Origin: Zymoseptoria tritici IPO323
Taxonomy: Eukaryota; Ascomycota; Dothideomycetes; Mycosphaerellales; Mycosphaerellaceae
DNA length: 64,000 bases
Assembly: GCF_000219625.1 (NCBI RefSeq)
Contig: NC_018211.1
Location: forward strand, 1,860,001-1,924,000
Direction: 5' to 3'
The notes beneath the pieces were generated by a model. It was not told the DNA's origin and did no database searches. It saw nothing but the letters and a program-made list of their open reading frames with translations. Within the stretch, counting starts at the first letter, position 1. Each line of letters opens with the position of its first letter. Of the stretch, positions 54,794-64,000 are shown in pieces. Position numbers and translations under genes: made by a program.

Positions 54794-56452
54794 TCACTCG
54801 GCTTTGATAGCATACTTGCTCTTCTCTCTCAACATTGGCCCCCACCGATGCAACGCATAGGGGATCGGCACTGCAGCAGCACTAATACAAGCCAAAATCG
54901 TCAAGGTATAATGCGTCCCCAAATTCTCATACATCGGCACACCAACCACCGTCATGCCTCCGGCCGCCAGATATCGCACCAACGCGACAAACGTCAAAGC
55001 GCTCGCAGCGTTCACTTCGTACGAGTCGATGATGTACATGTACGCACTTAAAAAGACAGAGATTATTCCCGCTCCGATCATGACGGAAGCCATGATCGGG
55101 CTCCAGATGGATATGCTGGGGTAGTCGGTCCAACCCATCCAGAAGAGGCCGATAGGGATCAAGGGGGCGCTCCACATGGCGAAGAGGAGGCGGGATTCTC
55201 GGTCTAGCTTCGTTCCTTGGCCTTCGTCGCCATCGCGTGCGAGCTGCTTGTTTGTCTTGCGGACCACGAATGGGACGGCGATGATTTGCAGCACGACTCC
55301 GATGAAGAGGCCGACAAAGATGATGTTGCTCAGTCCGGAATTGAGGCCATATGTCCTCTCGAAGATGTAGGTGTATCCGTCCAGGAAGGTGAACAAGACG
55401 ATGTAGATGATCGTCAGATAGAGCGTGAAAGCCAGGACAATGGGCTCGATGGCGAGTATGAATGGTCGGCTGAAGTTTTTCTTCAGCACTTGCACTGTAG
55501 TCTGGCTTCCGAGTTCGGCTTCGGCTTTGAATCGATCGTCTCCGGTAAGTTGGCGGAAGTACTTTGCCTTCTTCTTCAAGATCATGGGCGCAAGCGTCTC
55601 TTCTTTGAGAGCCAGAACCAAGAATAAAACCAGTCCGGTCGCAATCAAGGTGATCCAGTCCGCCCATCTCCAGGACAAAACTCCAGTCACCGGGATATAC
55701 GCCGCGATCACCGGCCCAAGAATTGGTCCTCCAAACCCGATGATCGCAAAAGCAGGAAACCCCCAAGTCTTCTCTTTCGCATTGAAAATGTCACTCAATG
55801 TCCCGCCCGCCACAGTCAAAGGCGCCGATCCACTCATTCCTGCCAGAAATCTAAACGCTATTTGTGCGCCGATGTTCGGTGACAATGCTGCCGCCATTTC
55901 CCATATCGCGAAAACGCTCAAAGCTCCTATGTAGACGAGATACCGACCAAAGAGCTCGGAAGCTGGAGATGCGATCAGAGCGCCCAGACCGAAGCCAATG
56001 AGGAAGATTCCGGTGCCTCCGAGCGCTTCTGTCACGGGTGCAACGTGAAACTCTTCTGCGGCGGGTACTTGTATGGCGGAGTCAATACTGGAGCCGGCCG
56101 TGACGACAAAGGCGATGAGGATAAGGAGGAATGTCGTTTTGAGGCGGTGGGCTATTGACCAGTTGTGGGGATTTTGGCCGTCGTCGTCGGAGTACCAGGA
56201 GACAACGTAGGTCTTGGAACCATCGTCGTTCCATTTGGTTGAAATTCCCGGTATTTGGCTGTAGCGATCCTCGTCTTTTGGCGTGTCGTTCCCTGCATGG
56301 CTGTCGCCGTCTTTCTCCTTGCTTTCATCTTTGTTGTCGTCGTCAGACGAATTGCTTTGGGCACGGCCAGAGTGATGCTCAATGGCTTTGATGCTTTCGA
56401 GTTGGCGACGAGCTTCGGCCTTGAGCAAGCGATTCTGGTATAGGATCCACAT
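54794..56452 (-). CDS. DHA1-type MFS exporter
   Basis: 552 residues with a ~95-residue hydrophilic, acidic N-terminus followed by about 12 membrane helices. Family text: NPHNWSIAHRLKTT just before helix 1, ELFGRYLVYIG between helices 2 and 3, RFLAGMSGSAPLTVAGGTLSD (the antiporter-type motif C region near helix 5), and IILVGLFIGVVLQ further on. Fungal proteins of this arrangement (TPO/FLR1 type) export drugs, polyamines or organic acids in exchange for protons at the plasma membrane. The substrate cannot be assigned. The gene appears intact and intron-free, unlike the decayed hydrolase downstream. Confidence 0.88.
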   Translation of the reverse strand: MWILYQNRLLKAEARRQLESIKAIEHHSGRAQSNSSDDDNKDESKEKDGDSHAGNDTPKDEDRYSQIPGISTKWNDDGSKTYVVSWYSDDDGQNPHNWSIAHRLKTTFLLILIAFVVTAGSSIDSAIQVPAAEEFHVAPVTEALGGTGIFLIGFGLGALIASPASELFGRYLVYIGALSVFAIWEMAAALSPNIGAQIAFRFLAGMSGSAPLTVAGGTLSDIFNAKEKTWGFPAFAIIGFGGPILGPVIAAYIPVTGVLSWRWADWITLIATGLVLFLVLALKEETLAPMILKKKAKYFRQLTGDDRFKAEAELGSQTTVQVLKKNFSRPFILAIEPIVLAFTLYLTIIYIVLFTFLDGYTYIFERTYGLNSGLSNIIFVGLFIGVVLQIIAVPFVVRKTNKQLARDGDEGQGTKLDRESRLLFAMWSAPLIPIGLFWMGWTDYPSISIWSPIMASVMIGAGIISVFLSAYMYIIDSYEVNAASALTFVALVRYLAAGGMTVVGVPMYENLGTHYTLTILACISAAAVPIPYALHRWGPMLREKSKYAIKAE

Positions 56453-57110
56453 GGCAATCTCTCAATCGATGGAAAGCGTCTTATTCCTTGCAATGAGCGC
56501 GTTTGGTGTTATTGAAATCAGAGGATTCGCTTAGTGCATCCAGCTGTTTCGATAAAGAATTGGCAGCGGACACGATGCTTTTTCCAGTCGAAAAGTGAGC
56601 GAGCGACGAGCGTTGCAATGAGAGTCGATGGAGTGGTCCTGATCGATGCATTCTGCAATTTGAGAAGTTTTTGTTGATGACTGAGCAATCACAACTCCCG
56701 TCCATGAGATGGAGTGGTGACGTTCGACGTGAACCTTGGCACGTCATATGTCAAGTCTTACCTAAGTCAGGAGCCGCTCAGCATCCGTTGGAATGCCGTA
56801 GGGCAATAGGCGCCCAAAAGTGCGTTTTTGCGCTCATTTCTCGGCGATGCAGTGAAAGATAGCCTGTACGGCTGTGATCATCGGCTTCTGGGCATGACAT
56901 GAGGTTGGAGTAGACATCCTAGAACCTTTAGCCCCAAAAGCTTAAATGTAGACGCATGCTGGGAGACTGATGAGAAGACCGTCAGATCTTTGTGGTCATA
57001 CATACTAGGCATGCTCCATGCTCGCTTTCCCAAGTGGGTGTGTCAGCTCATCTGAGGCTGCACTTTTCACCATTCCCAGAACGCCGCGCTAATGTCAATA
57101 TCAGTACACC
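56453..57110. other. intergenic region, no gene recognised
   Basis: 658 bp upstream of the MFS gene and downstream of TAF6. No gene or repeat seen. Confidence 0.4.
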
Positions 57111-58460
57111 TCAGATCGTAAGATCCTTCTCCAAAACAGCATTGATCAGACCCTGCCGCCCGCTCTCGACAATCCTAGTGGCGATCGTTTCGCCGACTTG
57201 CTCGGTCAACCTCTCCTTCAGCGCGTCGCCTTCAGGGTGGCCATTCGCATGAGCCGCTCCGACCGCATCCTGCTCCAATGTGGCCAGCGCCTGCATGATT
57301 GCTCCAACGACATACTCGGCCTGCTCGCTTTTCGATTCGTCTTTCAGCCCTCCACGGAGATGCTCGTCGTAGGATTTGAGGTTTGGTAAGATAAGTGAGC
57401 GTACGCCTGCTGCTCCTGCGATCATGGTGAGACCGAGGACAGCGCCGTAGTGTGTGCCGAATGGTTTGTGAGAGTCGAGGAAGTGCTTCAGGCACGAGCG
57501 GGCGATGCGAGGTTTCAGGGTCGATGAGCTGGAGCCGTATTTTCGCGCGATGCCAGAGAGAATGCTACTCGCGTAGTCACGAAGCGAGAAGTGCACAGTA
57601 GTCCCGTCGGCGGAGACAGATCCAAGATGCTTGCCGACCACGCAGGTGAGGACTGAGGGTATGATGGACGGCACGTAGGGCGCGATGAAGAGGCTCCGAT
57701 TCTCCAGTAGCGCATTGATGAGCTGCAGGCTCTGTGTAAGGATGAAGAGAGATTTGAGGTTGTGCGTAATTTTGTCTGCCACAAATTGGATGAAGTAGGG
57801 GACGAGTTGGTGGATGCCAGGATCTGTTTGTAGTGATGCGAGAGCAGCTGTGCGGTATTCCTCGTTGAGCTCGTCCAGGATCGCCGAGCATATTCTTTCG
57901 AAGTAGAGCTGAAGTTCTTTCGACAAGACGTGCTTGACCAGAGGCTTGACGGCCACGTTGTCGTTGCCGCTGACAGCTGCGAGGGTGTTTGCGCCTTGTC
58001 CTTTCGCGGCCAGCTCCTGGTTCCTCTGATCTGCTTGTGTTGGATTTTGTGGTATGCTGGGTTGTACACCTTCCACCGCCAGCCAGTGCGCAGTGAAGCT
58101 GATTTCACGTGGAACCTTCGGTAGCGGCGCATTGATGAGCTTCTCGAAATCCACCTCCTCGTCTTCCACGTAGAACAACGGCTGGCCAGGACCTATTGAT
58201 GCCTCGCCAAATCGCAGCGGCCGTGTCGACTCGTATCCATACAATGGCTCTACCTCCAGTAGCCGTAGCGCTTGTGAAATGTCTTGTGTTGTGAGTGTTG
58301 TCCGCTTCGCATGGCGCATGAACTTCAGCGCTTCCTCCAGAACCTGACTGATTCGGTATTCCACGTCTCTTGCTAGGTGCTCTGCCACATCGCGGTTGAG
58401 TGAAGCGATGCCGACGGACTCTGCCACGTCTGTGACATTCTCGGGATTCCAGACTGACAT
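57111..58460 (-). CDS. TAF6: TFIID/SAGA subunit TAF6
   Basis: 449 residues, single exon, ATG at 58460. The N-terminal histone fold lies at about 5-75 (WNPENVTDVAESVGIASLNRDVAEHLARDVEYRISQVLEEALKF... LTTQDISQALRLLEVEPLYGY), then the conserved linker PLRFGEASIGPGQPLFYVEDEEVDFEKLI... PREISFTAHWLAVEGVQPSIPQNP. The C-terminal HEAT-repeat domain spans about 180-400 (LSKELQLYFERICSAIL, LVPYFIQFVADKITHNLKSL, YVPSIIPSVLTCVVGKHLG). The order and text are typical of TAF6. It pairs with TAF9 and is shared by TFIID and SAGA. Unlike many fungal TAF6 proteins it lacks a long C-terminal tail. A second TFIID subunit, TAF11, lies at 47757-49298. Confidence 0.93.
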   Translation of the reverse strand: MSVWNPENVTDVAESVGIASLNRDVAEHLARDVEYRISQVLEEALKFMRHAKRTTLTTQDISQALRLLEVEPLYGYESTRPLRFGEASIGPGQPLFYVEDEEVDFEKLINAPLPKVPREISFTAHWLAVEGVQPSIPQNPTQADQRNQELAAKGQGANTLAAVSGNDNVAVKPLVKHVLSKELQLYFERICSAILDELNEEYRTAALASLQTDPGIHQLVPYFIQFVADKITHNLKSLFILTQSLQLINALLENRSLFIAPYVPSIIPSVLTCVVGKHLGSVSADGTTVHFSLRDYASSILSGIARKYGSSSSTLKPRIARSCLKHFLDSHKPFGTHYGAVLGLTMIAGAAGVRSLILPNLKSYDEHLRGGLKDESKSEQAEYVVGAIMQALATLEQDAVGAAHANGHPEGDALKERLTEQVGETIATRIVESGRQGLINAVLEKDLTI

Positions 58461-59216
58461 AGCGCGGTCGTGTATCGATTGCGCGCCGAGCGACTTCGGA
58501 TTTGATGTTTGGTAAGGTCGCCAATGCCGGACGTGGTGAGGGCTCGAAGGGAGCTTCCAGACAGGTTATCAAGCACCTGGCGCTCGAATTCCGCATGCGC
58601 CGTTGTTCAGTAATTCCAGGCGACGCAATGTCATGTGTGTAGACGAACAGCTCGTGAAAGTCAACGAAGTGAGGGACGGCATATGGTCAGAAGTCGTGGT
58701 AGCAAAGTGAGGGACGGCAGATGGTCAGAAGTCGCGGTAGCGCCCGACACCACTCTTCCAGTCTCAGTGTTTCGACATTCACGCTGCCTTAGCGTGTCAC
58801 CAAACACGATATGAACGCCATGAGATTGAGTATCTATGTCCAGTAAACCACCTTGTTTCTCGCTGATCCTTACTTGACGGTCAGGTCGGAAAGAAGCCCG
58901 ACTACGAGACGACAACGACAGAGGAAAAGTACTATGAAGAACAGACAAGGTCGCTGCACACTAATACATCCAGTCGATGCTGCTCTGGTCCGAAGGACGC
59001 CCTAAAAGTGGATGCTCTTGGACCGCGCAAGCCAAGTGACATGTACATATGTAGGGCGTATGATTTGCTAATCACGAAAATCTGCTCTTACATCATATAC
59101 TCAACCATGGTCCAACATCAAGCCTAAGTGTCCCGACCCAGAAAGTCCCGAATTGGACATCAAAACTCTTCTAGAGGGAACAGCAGGGTGAAGTTCTCTA
59201 CAACATCGCACTGACG
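58461..59216. promoter_or_regulatory. divergent intergenic region TAF6 / MFS carrier
   Basis: 757 bp separate the two ATGs and include the 38-bp tandem repeat. It must carry both promoters. No particular site is recognised. Confidence 0.4.
58667..58742. repeat. two-copy tandem repeat, 38-bp period
   Basis: 58667-58704 and 58705-58742 are direct copies with only about three mismatches; each begins AAGTGAGGGACGGCA. It lies between the starts of TAF6 (leftward) and the MFS carrier (rightward). It may be a recent local duplication in a promoter region. Confidence 0.65.
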
Positions 59217-60630
59217 ATGGCCACAACCACAGCACAACGCACCGTCACCTCGGACAGCATCGAGCTGGCGGACCAACTCTCAGTGTCTCACTCTCGACAA
59301 ACATCAACGGGGAGCAACGTAGCCTTTCCTTCTCACTCGCAAAGTGCCCTGCCGCCCACCGATGAAGGCTACCTGGCATACATCGCCCTCGCCGGTGCCT
59401 TCGTCAATAACGCTCTGATCTGGGGGTTTGCTCTATCATTCGGAGTCCTGCAAGAGCATTACACGAACAATCCTCCTTTCAATGCTGCGCCTGGCGGTAT
59501 CGCCGCCATCGGAACGACATGTACTGGACTCATGTACCTCACCATGCCGGTCTTCCTCTCCGCATTCCAACGCTGGCCATGGACGAGGAAGTATTCGATG
59601 TGGACTGGCGTGCCGGTCTCGGCCATTGCGCTAGTTGGTGCATCGTTTGCACAGACAATACCGCAGCTATTGGTATGCCAGGGCATCTTGTACGGCTTGG
59701 CTGGCAATGCGTTGGTGATGCCAACGATCAACTTCATCAATGAGTGGTGGATAAGGAGAAGAGGTTTTGCCATCGGCGTGGCAATTGCTGGCGATGGCTT
59801 TGGAGGTGTGGTCATGCCGCTGATACTACAGGCGTTATTGGAAAGAGTTGGGTTTCGCTGGGTGAGCATTATTCGACACGAGGGCTTTGAACTGAGCTAA
59901 CATACTGCAGACACTTCGAATCGTTGCCACCATAATTGTGACGCTGTCTCTGCCGTTACTGTTCCTGATGAAGCCTCGTCTTCCCATCTCTGCAACCTAC
60001 GTCTCCCCTCGCGTGGACCTTTCCTTCTTACAGAGTCGCCTATTCTGGATCTTCCAACTGTTCAACACGATTCAGGCTTTAGGCTACTTTCTACCAGTGA
60101 ACTACCTGCCATCGATTGCAGAGGAGCTCGGACTTAGCCCTACTCTTGGTTCGCTCACGGTCCTGCTGGTGAACCTGGGTATGATCTTCGGCTGCCTCGC
60201 CGTAGGCAGTCTGGTCGACCGCTTCGATGTGACGACTGTCCTCCTCGGAGTCAGCACAATTTCAGGATTCACGGTCTTTGCTATCCTAGGGCTGAGCATA
60301 GTCACGGCACCATTATTCATCTTTAGCATCATGTACGGCTTGACGGCCGGTACTTACTCCACACACTGGGGAGGCATGATCAGAGAGCTGCAAAAGAAGC
60401 ACGACGGAACCGACGCCAACCTTGTCTTTGGATTGTTTGCGCTTGGAAGAGGCGTCGGTTCGATCATCAGTGGCCCGCTCAGCGAATCTCTGGTTGCGAG
60501 TGGAAAGATCTGGCACGATTCTGCGACATCGACGTACGTGAGTGAGTATGGACCGATCGTCATCTTCTCGGGGTGTACGGCATGTGCTGGCGGTCTTGGT
60601 TGGTTCGTTCGAAAGGCTGGCTTTATCTGA
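59217..60630 (+). CDS. monocarboxylate-transporter-type MFS carrier, two exons
   Basis: Exons 59217-59861 and 59911-60630, with a 49-nt intron (GTGAGC, GCTAAC branch, CTGCAG), give 454 residues. The protein has a ~45-residue hydrophilic N-terminus and about 12 membrane helices. Opening DEGYLAYIALAGAFVNNALIWGFALSFGVLQEHY and the loop-rich LWGMP-type sections (INEWWIRRRGFAIGVAIAGDGFGG) are typical of the fungal MCT/MCH group. These carry monocarboxylates, riboflavin or related small acids (family knowledge); which one is not readable. The intron is phase 0 and joins VGFRW to TLRIVATI. Its 3' end overlaps no other gene; the F-box gene starts about 100 bp later. Confidence 0.88.
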
Positions 60631-60731
60631 GCAAACCACGAGAGCAATCGTCGCCGGAACACTTTGCGGGACCGCTCTTCCAGTTTTCAACTTCCGCATA
60701 CGATCGCGTTTCAGTCAGAAGCAAAGTAGAC

Positions 60732-61733
60732 ATGGACAATCTCTGGCCCAGGACCATCAATCGGTCGTCATCTCCTCCTGGACAAATCCTGACTCAACCT
60801 GCAGAGCAACAGGCAGATGCCACCAACTCGAACCCATCATCATCAGCCGTCCACCGTGCTCTTGAACTGCCAGAGATCCTCAGCCATATTCTGCTCCAGC
60901 TCGACGAGCCCGGACTCACTGAATCTCAATTCAGTACCGCCATCGAAGATCTCTTCATCTTCCAACGGGTGAGCAGAAACTGGAATGCCGTCATTCAAGA
61001 CACTCTGAAGCTGCGACGTATCATGCTACTGGAGTACGATGAAGAAACCTCCTCCGATCGTCCGTACGGAGCGCGATACTTGCTCGATCCGGACACCCCG
61101 GCGCTCAATCTCCACCCGATGCTGCCTTGCATCCGCATGGAAGAAGAGAAGTGGTCTGCATACCGGATGCGAACGGAGAAGCAACTCATTTTCACCATGG
61201 ATCGGTATCCGGTAGGACCCCTGGAGGAGCACCATACAGGACGCTGGTTGTCAACTTGCATTAAGTGCACGAGCGACGGGCGGCTGCCGCAGCATTTTGG
61301 CCATGAGGATACTCTTGAGGACAGCAAGGTGCTGCCACGCAGGTATTTCTCGTCAATCAACGCATCGTGGCGGCGCATGAAACTCTTCAGTCGGCCGAAA
61401 GCTCTGAGCGTCGAGATATATCTGACTTTGCAGCAGGATCTCCGTGGCACGCCGTTGTGCGGTATCTCGTTCGGGATCGGTCCTGGACAAGGGGTTCTAG
61501 GGCATCTGTATGATAGACTTGAGTCTGTGCTCCTGCGGGATTTGGAAGATTACGAAAGGGCTCAGCTTGACCACTTCGAGGCGCAGGATGCGTTTTCTAC
61601 AGCACTTGAAGACATTGAGCATATGGATGCGCCTGGTGCTGAGCTTCGACGGATGCGCGAAGCTCATACGGAGTGGGGTGAGTGTCATTTTGAGTCTGGT
61701 GATTGTGCCTTCTGTGCCGCAATCGATTGGTAG
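60732..61733 (+). CDS. F-box protein
   Basis: 333 residues from the ATG at 60732; the frame is open upstream to 60573, but that part overlaps the MFS gene's last exon and reads poorly. An F-box lies at about 44-90 (VHRALELPEILSHILLQLDE, then LFIFQRVSRNWNAVIQDTLKLRRIMLL). The C-terminal part contains STCIKCTSDGR and a helical segment near the end (DYERAQLDHFEAQDAFSTAL... HFESGDCAFCAAIDW), which are typical of the numerous lineage-specific F-box proteins in these fungi. It would act in an SCF-type ubiquitin ligase; the target is unknown. Single exon. Confidence 0.75.
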   Translation: MDNLWPRTINRSSSPPGQILTQPAEQQADATNSNPSSSAVHRALELPEILSHILLQLDEPGLTESQFSTAIEDLFIFQRVSRNWNAVIQDTLKLRRIMLLEYDEETSSDRPYGARYLLDPDTPALNLHPMLPCIRMEEEKWSAYRMRTEKQLIFTMDRYPVGPLEEHHTGRWLSTCIKCTSDGRLPQHFGHEDTLEDSKVLPRRYFSSINASWRRMKLFSRPKALSVEIYLTLQQDLRGTPLCGISFGIGPGQGVLGHLYDRLESVLLRDLEDYERAQLDHFEAQDAFSTALEDIEHMDAPGAELRRMREAHTEWGECHFESGDCAFCAAIDW

Positions 61734-62390
61734 AGGCCGAGGCGGGTGCGGGATATGAGGCAGACGAACGGCGGAAGCAAAGATCATTTCAATTGACATC
61801 CTTTCACAGTGCCATCAGTCTCGTGCCCTCTTCGCTCCCAAAGGATCAGAGGCTGTGATTGATGCCCGTATTGTCGTGATCATCGCCGCTTGACACGAAA
61901 CCACCATTGCTTCGGCGTTGTCATCTCGATGGACGCCCAGGACGGCGGAAGTGATTACGGCCAACTTTTCCCGACAAATTGGACTTACCTGCAACAAACT
62001 CCCGTCCCGTGGAGTCTAGATGGCGCGCTAAACTGCTAGCTCATTCACATGCACGCCACTAAAACGCCGCTCAGCTTTCCCGGCCATATTGGCACAGATG
62101 GATGTTGCTGACTTTGATCTTACCACAGCCTTATGCAGTCTGAGAAACGAAGAATGCAATGTCTCATGGACGTTGCCTGCGGCCGACGTGGGCGATTGTC
62201 ATTAGATCAACGAGATGCTGCAAGACTGAACTGCATCGGCTAAGCTTGGGGCTACCGCCATGTGGCGGCCATGTTGCCAGCTGAGAATGCGCGCTACAGT
62301 ATGCCGACGGGAGGTGCTTCAGCTGGTGGCAATTCACATAAAACCTCCGGTTTCCCCTCGTCTCTCCGACCAGCATCGTCGACCTTCACT
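61734..62390. other. intergenic region, no gene recognised
   Basis: No motif-bearing frame. Confidence 0.4.
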
Positions 62391-63849
62391 ATGCGGTGCC
62401 ACAAAATGATCAAGAGCTTGCTTGTGGCCTTGTCTCTGGGCTATGGCACGATCGCGGCCTCAGTGCCTCGCCCTGACGGGTGCAAGTTCGTCAAGAATGT
62501 GCTTGCCATCAACTCGAAACAAGCTCCGTGTGCGACAACCTATTGCTCTTCTCTCCTGGCCATCAAGACACGAACAGCGACTCCCACTGTTTCCGTAAGT
62601 GCAAGTCATTTGAGGCGTGCTCTCTTGCTGACGTAGGCAGACGACCATGAGCACAACGATACAGCAGATCACAGCCGCACCAACCGTACTCACGATCACA
62701 GCACCAGCTCAGACGTCAATCGTGGTGAATACACTGACGACCACGATCGTGCAGACTGTGATCGCAACAACGTCAACTGCATCATCAACGACCGTGGTCA
62801 CTACGACTCTAACATCAGGCTCAACGTAGGTGCCTCCATCATCGACTCAGATGATCGGACTCTTGCTCACAAGCTCAACAGTACCGTCACGACCAATGTC
62901 TGCGACCCTCCATCCTCGAAACGAGACGTGCAGGTCGAAGCCCGCGGTGTCAAGGCTACGAAGCCTCCAATGTGGAGGAGCATTGCGGATACATACATCT
63001 CTGCCGCATGCTCCTGTCTGTCTCTGACAACGCCAACCGTCACCGCGAAGCCCGCAGTCACTTCTACATCCACCACGACGACGACAGCCATCCTTACGGT
63101 ATGTTGTCGGATCTCAATGGCCCGCAGTCGTGCGCTATTTGGCTGACGAGCCACTCCAGATTACGAGCAGCACAACTACAACGCCGACTATTTTCATCAC
63201 TGCCACATCGTTTCTCAGCGTAGCCACAGTAGTAACCAGCACGACCACCACGGGCGTAAGTCAACTCGCCCTGTATCACTTCTATGACCATCAGCTAAAG
63301 CTTCTGAGGCAGTACGTTACGACGTCGACCACCACAGTCACCGTGCCATCCAACTCGATCGTCCCAAACAACCTCTGCGCCGTAACTGCTACCACTGGCA
63401 CATTCATTATAAGCGATCCTAGTGCCTCGTTCTGTCGAGCGGGAAACTTGCCGAACCTTCAGAACCTCCCTTGTGGGGGTGGCAATTACGCCTTCTACAC
63501 CACAGTGCAGCGAAATGGAGTCCTATATCTGGCAAACATTCGCGACGGCCCCAGCTACGAAATCGGCTCGATCGCACTGTACGTCAAAGACGGCATCAAC
63601 GGAGGTCAGGCTCTGTACGGAAACGTCGAAGACGTGCAACAGAACGGCTATTTTCAGCCGCCGTGTACGTTCCCGCCATGCCGTTTCTGCAACCCGAGCA
63701 TCTCGTATCTGCAATGCTATAATGCTGCCGGCCACCCGTTCACTGCCGCGTTGAGGTCAAGCGATGGGACACTCGTCCTGTATACTGGCACTCCTGATTA
63801 TCAAGTGGGCGCTACCGACGTCTTCGCGGATTTCACTAAATACGGGTAG
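62391..63849 (+). CDS. secreted Thr-rich protein, five exons
   Basis: Exons 62391-62594, 62641-62825, 62882-63098, 63160-63255 and 63313-63849 give 412 residues; introns are 46, 56, 61 and 57 nt, all GT-AG (the last in frame). A second in-frame ATG (62406) is a likely alternative start. A signal peptide is visible (MIKSLLVALSLGYGTIAAS). The body is a chain of Thr/Ser/Val-rich segments (TTTIVQTVIATTSTASSTTVV, TSTSTTTTTAILT, TVVTSTTTTG), with a Cys-containing segment (NVCDPPSS... SAACSCLSL) and a folded C-terminal part (VTATTGTFIISDPSASFCRAGNLPNLQNLPCGGGNYAFY... CTFPPCRFCN) with paired Cys. It has the look of a secreted or wall-anchored protein rather than an enzyme. No GPI-type tail is seen. 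Confidence 0.7.
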
Positions 63850-64000
63850 ACTGGTGGACCAACTGGCATCTCAGAAAGAGTTGTCATTGCCGAACCTGCT
63901 CTGAAAACACCTTCAGCCTTCGACACTCGTAGATAGACTACCGATATGCACAGGCCTTGACTTTCATTTTGATTGAGCCCGCTATCTCTGTTGCGATATC

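Noticed and set aside
62826..62850. 25-nt intron ending at the first AG
   Set aside because: Too short for splicing. The AG at 62881 gives a normal 56-nt intron and restores the secreted-protein frame.
1..64000. tRNA, rRNA, CRISPR or intact transposon
   Set aside because: I looked for tRNA B-box-like words and inverted repeats by eye and saw none that folds convincingly. A tRNAscan or RepeatMasker run would be decisive.

Overview
The window looks like a nuclear segment of a filamentous ascomycete (Pezizomycotina). Genes are monocistronic, lie on both strands, and carry short GT-AG introns of about 46-115 nt with CTAAC/CTGAC-type branch sites. Recognisable genes are typical of such fungi: PEX3, TAF6, TAF11, a WDR26/GID7 protein, an ELO elongase, MFS carriers and F-box proteins. 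One AT-rich patch (about 32.74-33.19 kb) has the TpA-rich, CpA/TpG-poor look of repeat-induced point mutation. The class is probably Dothideomycetes, but that is inference.

Layout. 0-6.9 kb: the 3' end of an unrecognised gene, a gene-poor stretch, a bHLH regulator, and a DUF1593-type gene broken by five frame changes. 6.9-16 kb: a 1,495-residue unrecognised protein (4 exons), a GDSL/SGNH hydrolase with two fibronectin-III-like domains, and a secreted Ser/Thr-rich protein split by one in-frame TAA. 16-26 kb: a short CorA-like protein, the elongase, GID7, a Cys-rich F-box-like protein and a small membrane protein. 26-33 kb: a B3/B4-domain protein converging on a VOC-fold protein, an SDR-like protein, then the RIP-like patch.

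33.8-44 kb holds the most unusual content: two copies of a divergently transcribed pair of unrecognised genes, called here A and B. The order is A1(-) B1(+) A2(-) B2(+), and a possible A-like fragment (A0) lies upstream. A1/A2 and B1/B2 are clearly paralogous at the protein level. The A-B start-to-start spacings are alike (about 0.76 and 0.79 kb). A 20-bp block lies at almost the same distance downstream of both A stops. A proteins end in a basic, NLS-like tail and carry Arg-rich regions; B proteins are long helical, coiled-coil-like proteins. I cannot assign a function.

44-64 kb: PEX3, an SRPBCC-fold protein, TAF11, a mitochondrial Mmc1-like protein, a 91-residue Tyr/Gly-rich protein, a decayed tandem-SGNH hydrolase gene, a DHA1-type MFS exporter, TAF6, a monocarboxylate-type MFS carrier, an F-box protein and a five-exon secreted Thr-rich protein. 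Three secreted hydrolase or wall-type genes (3.7-5.3, 14.3-16.0 and 52.3-54.5 kb) are interrupted while the housekeeping genes are intact. This suggests either selective loss or local assembly errors. No tRNA, rRNA, CRISPR or intact transposon was recognised.
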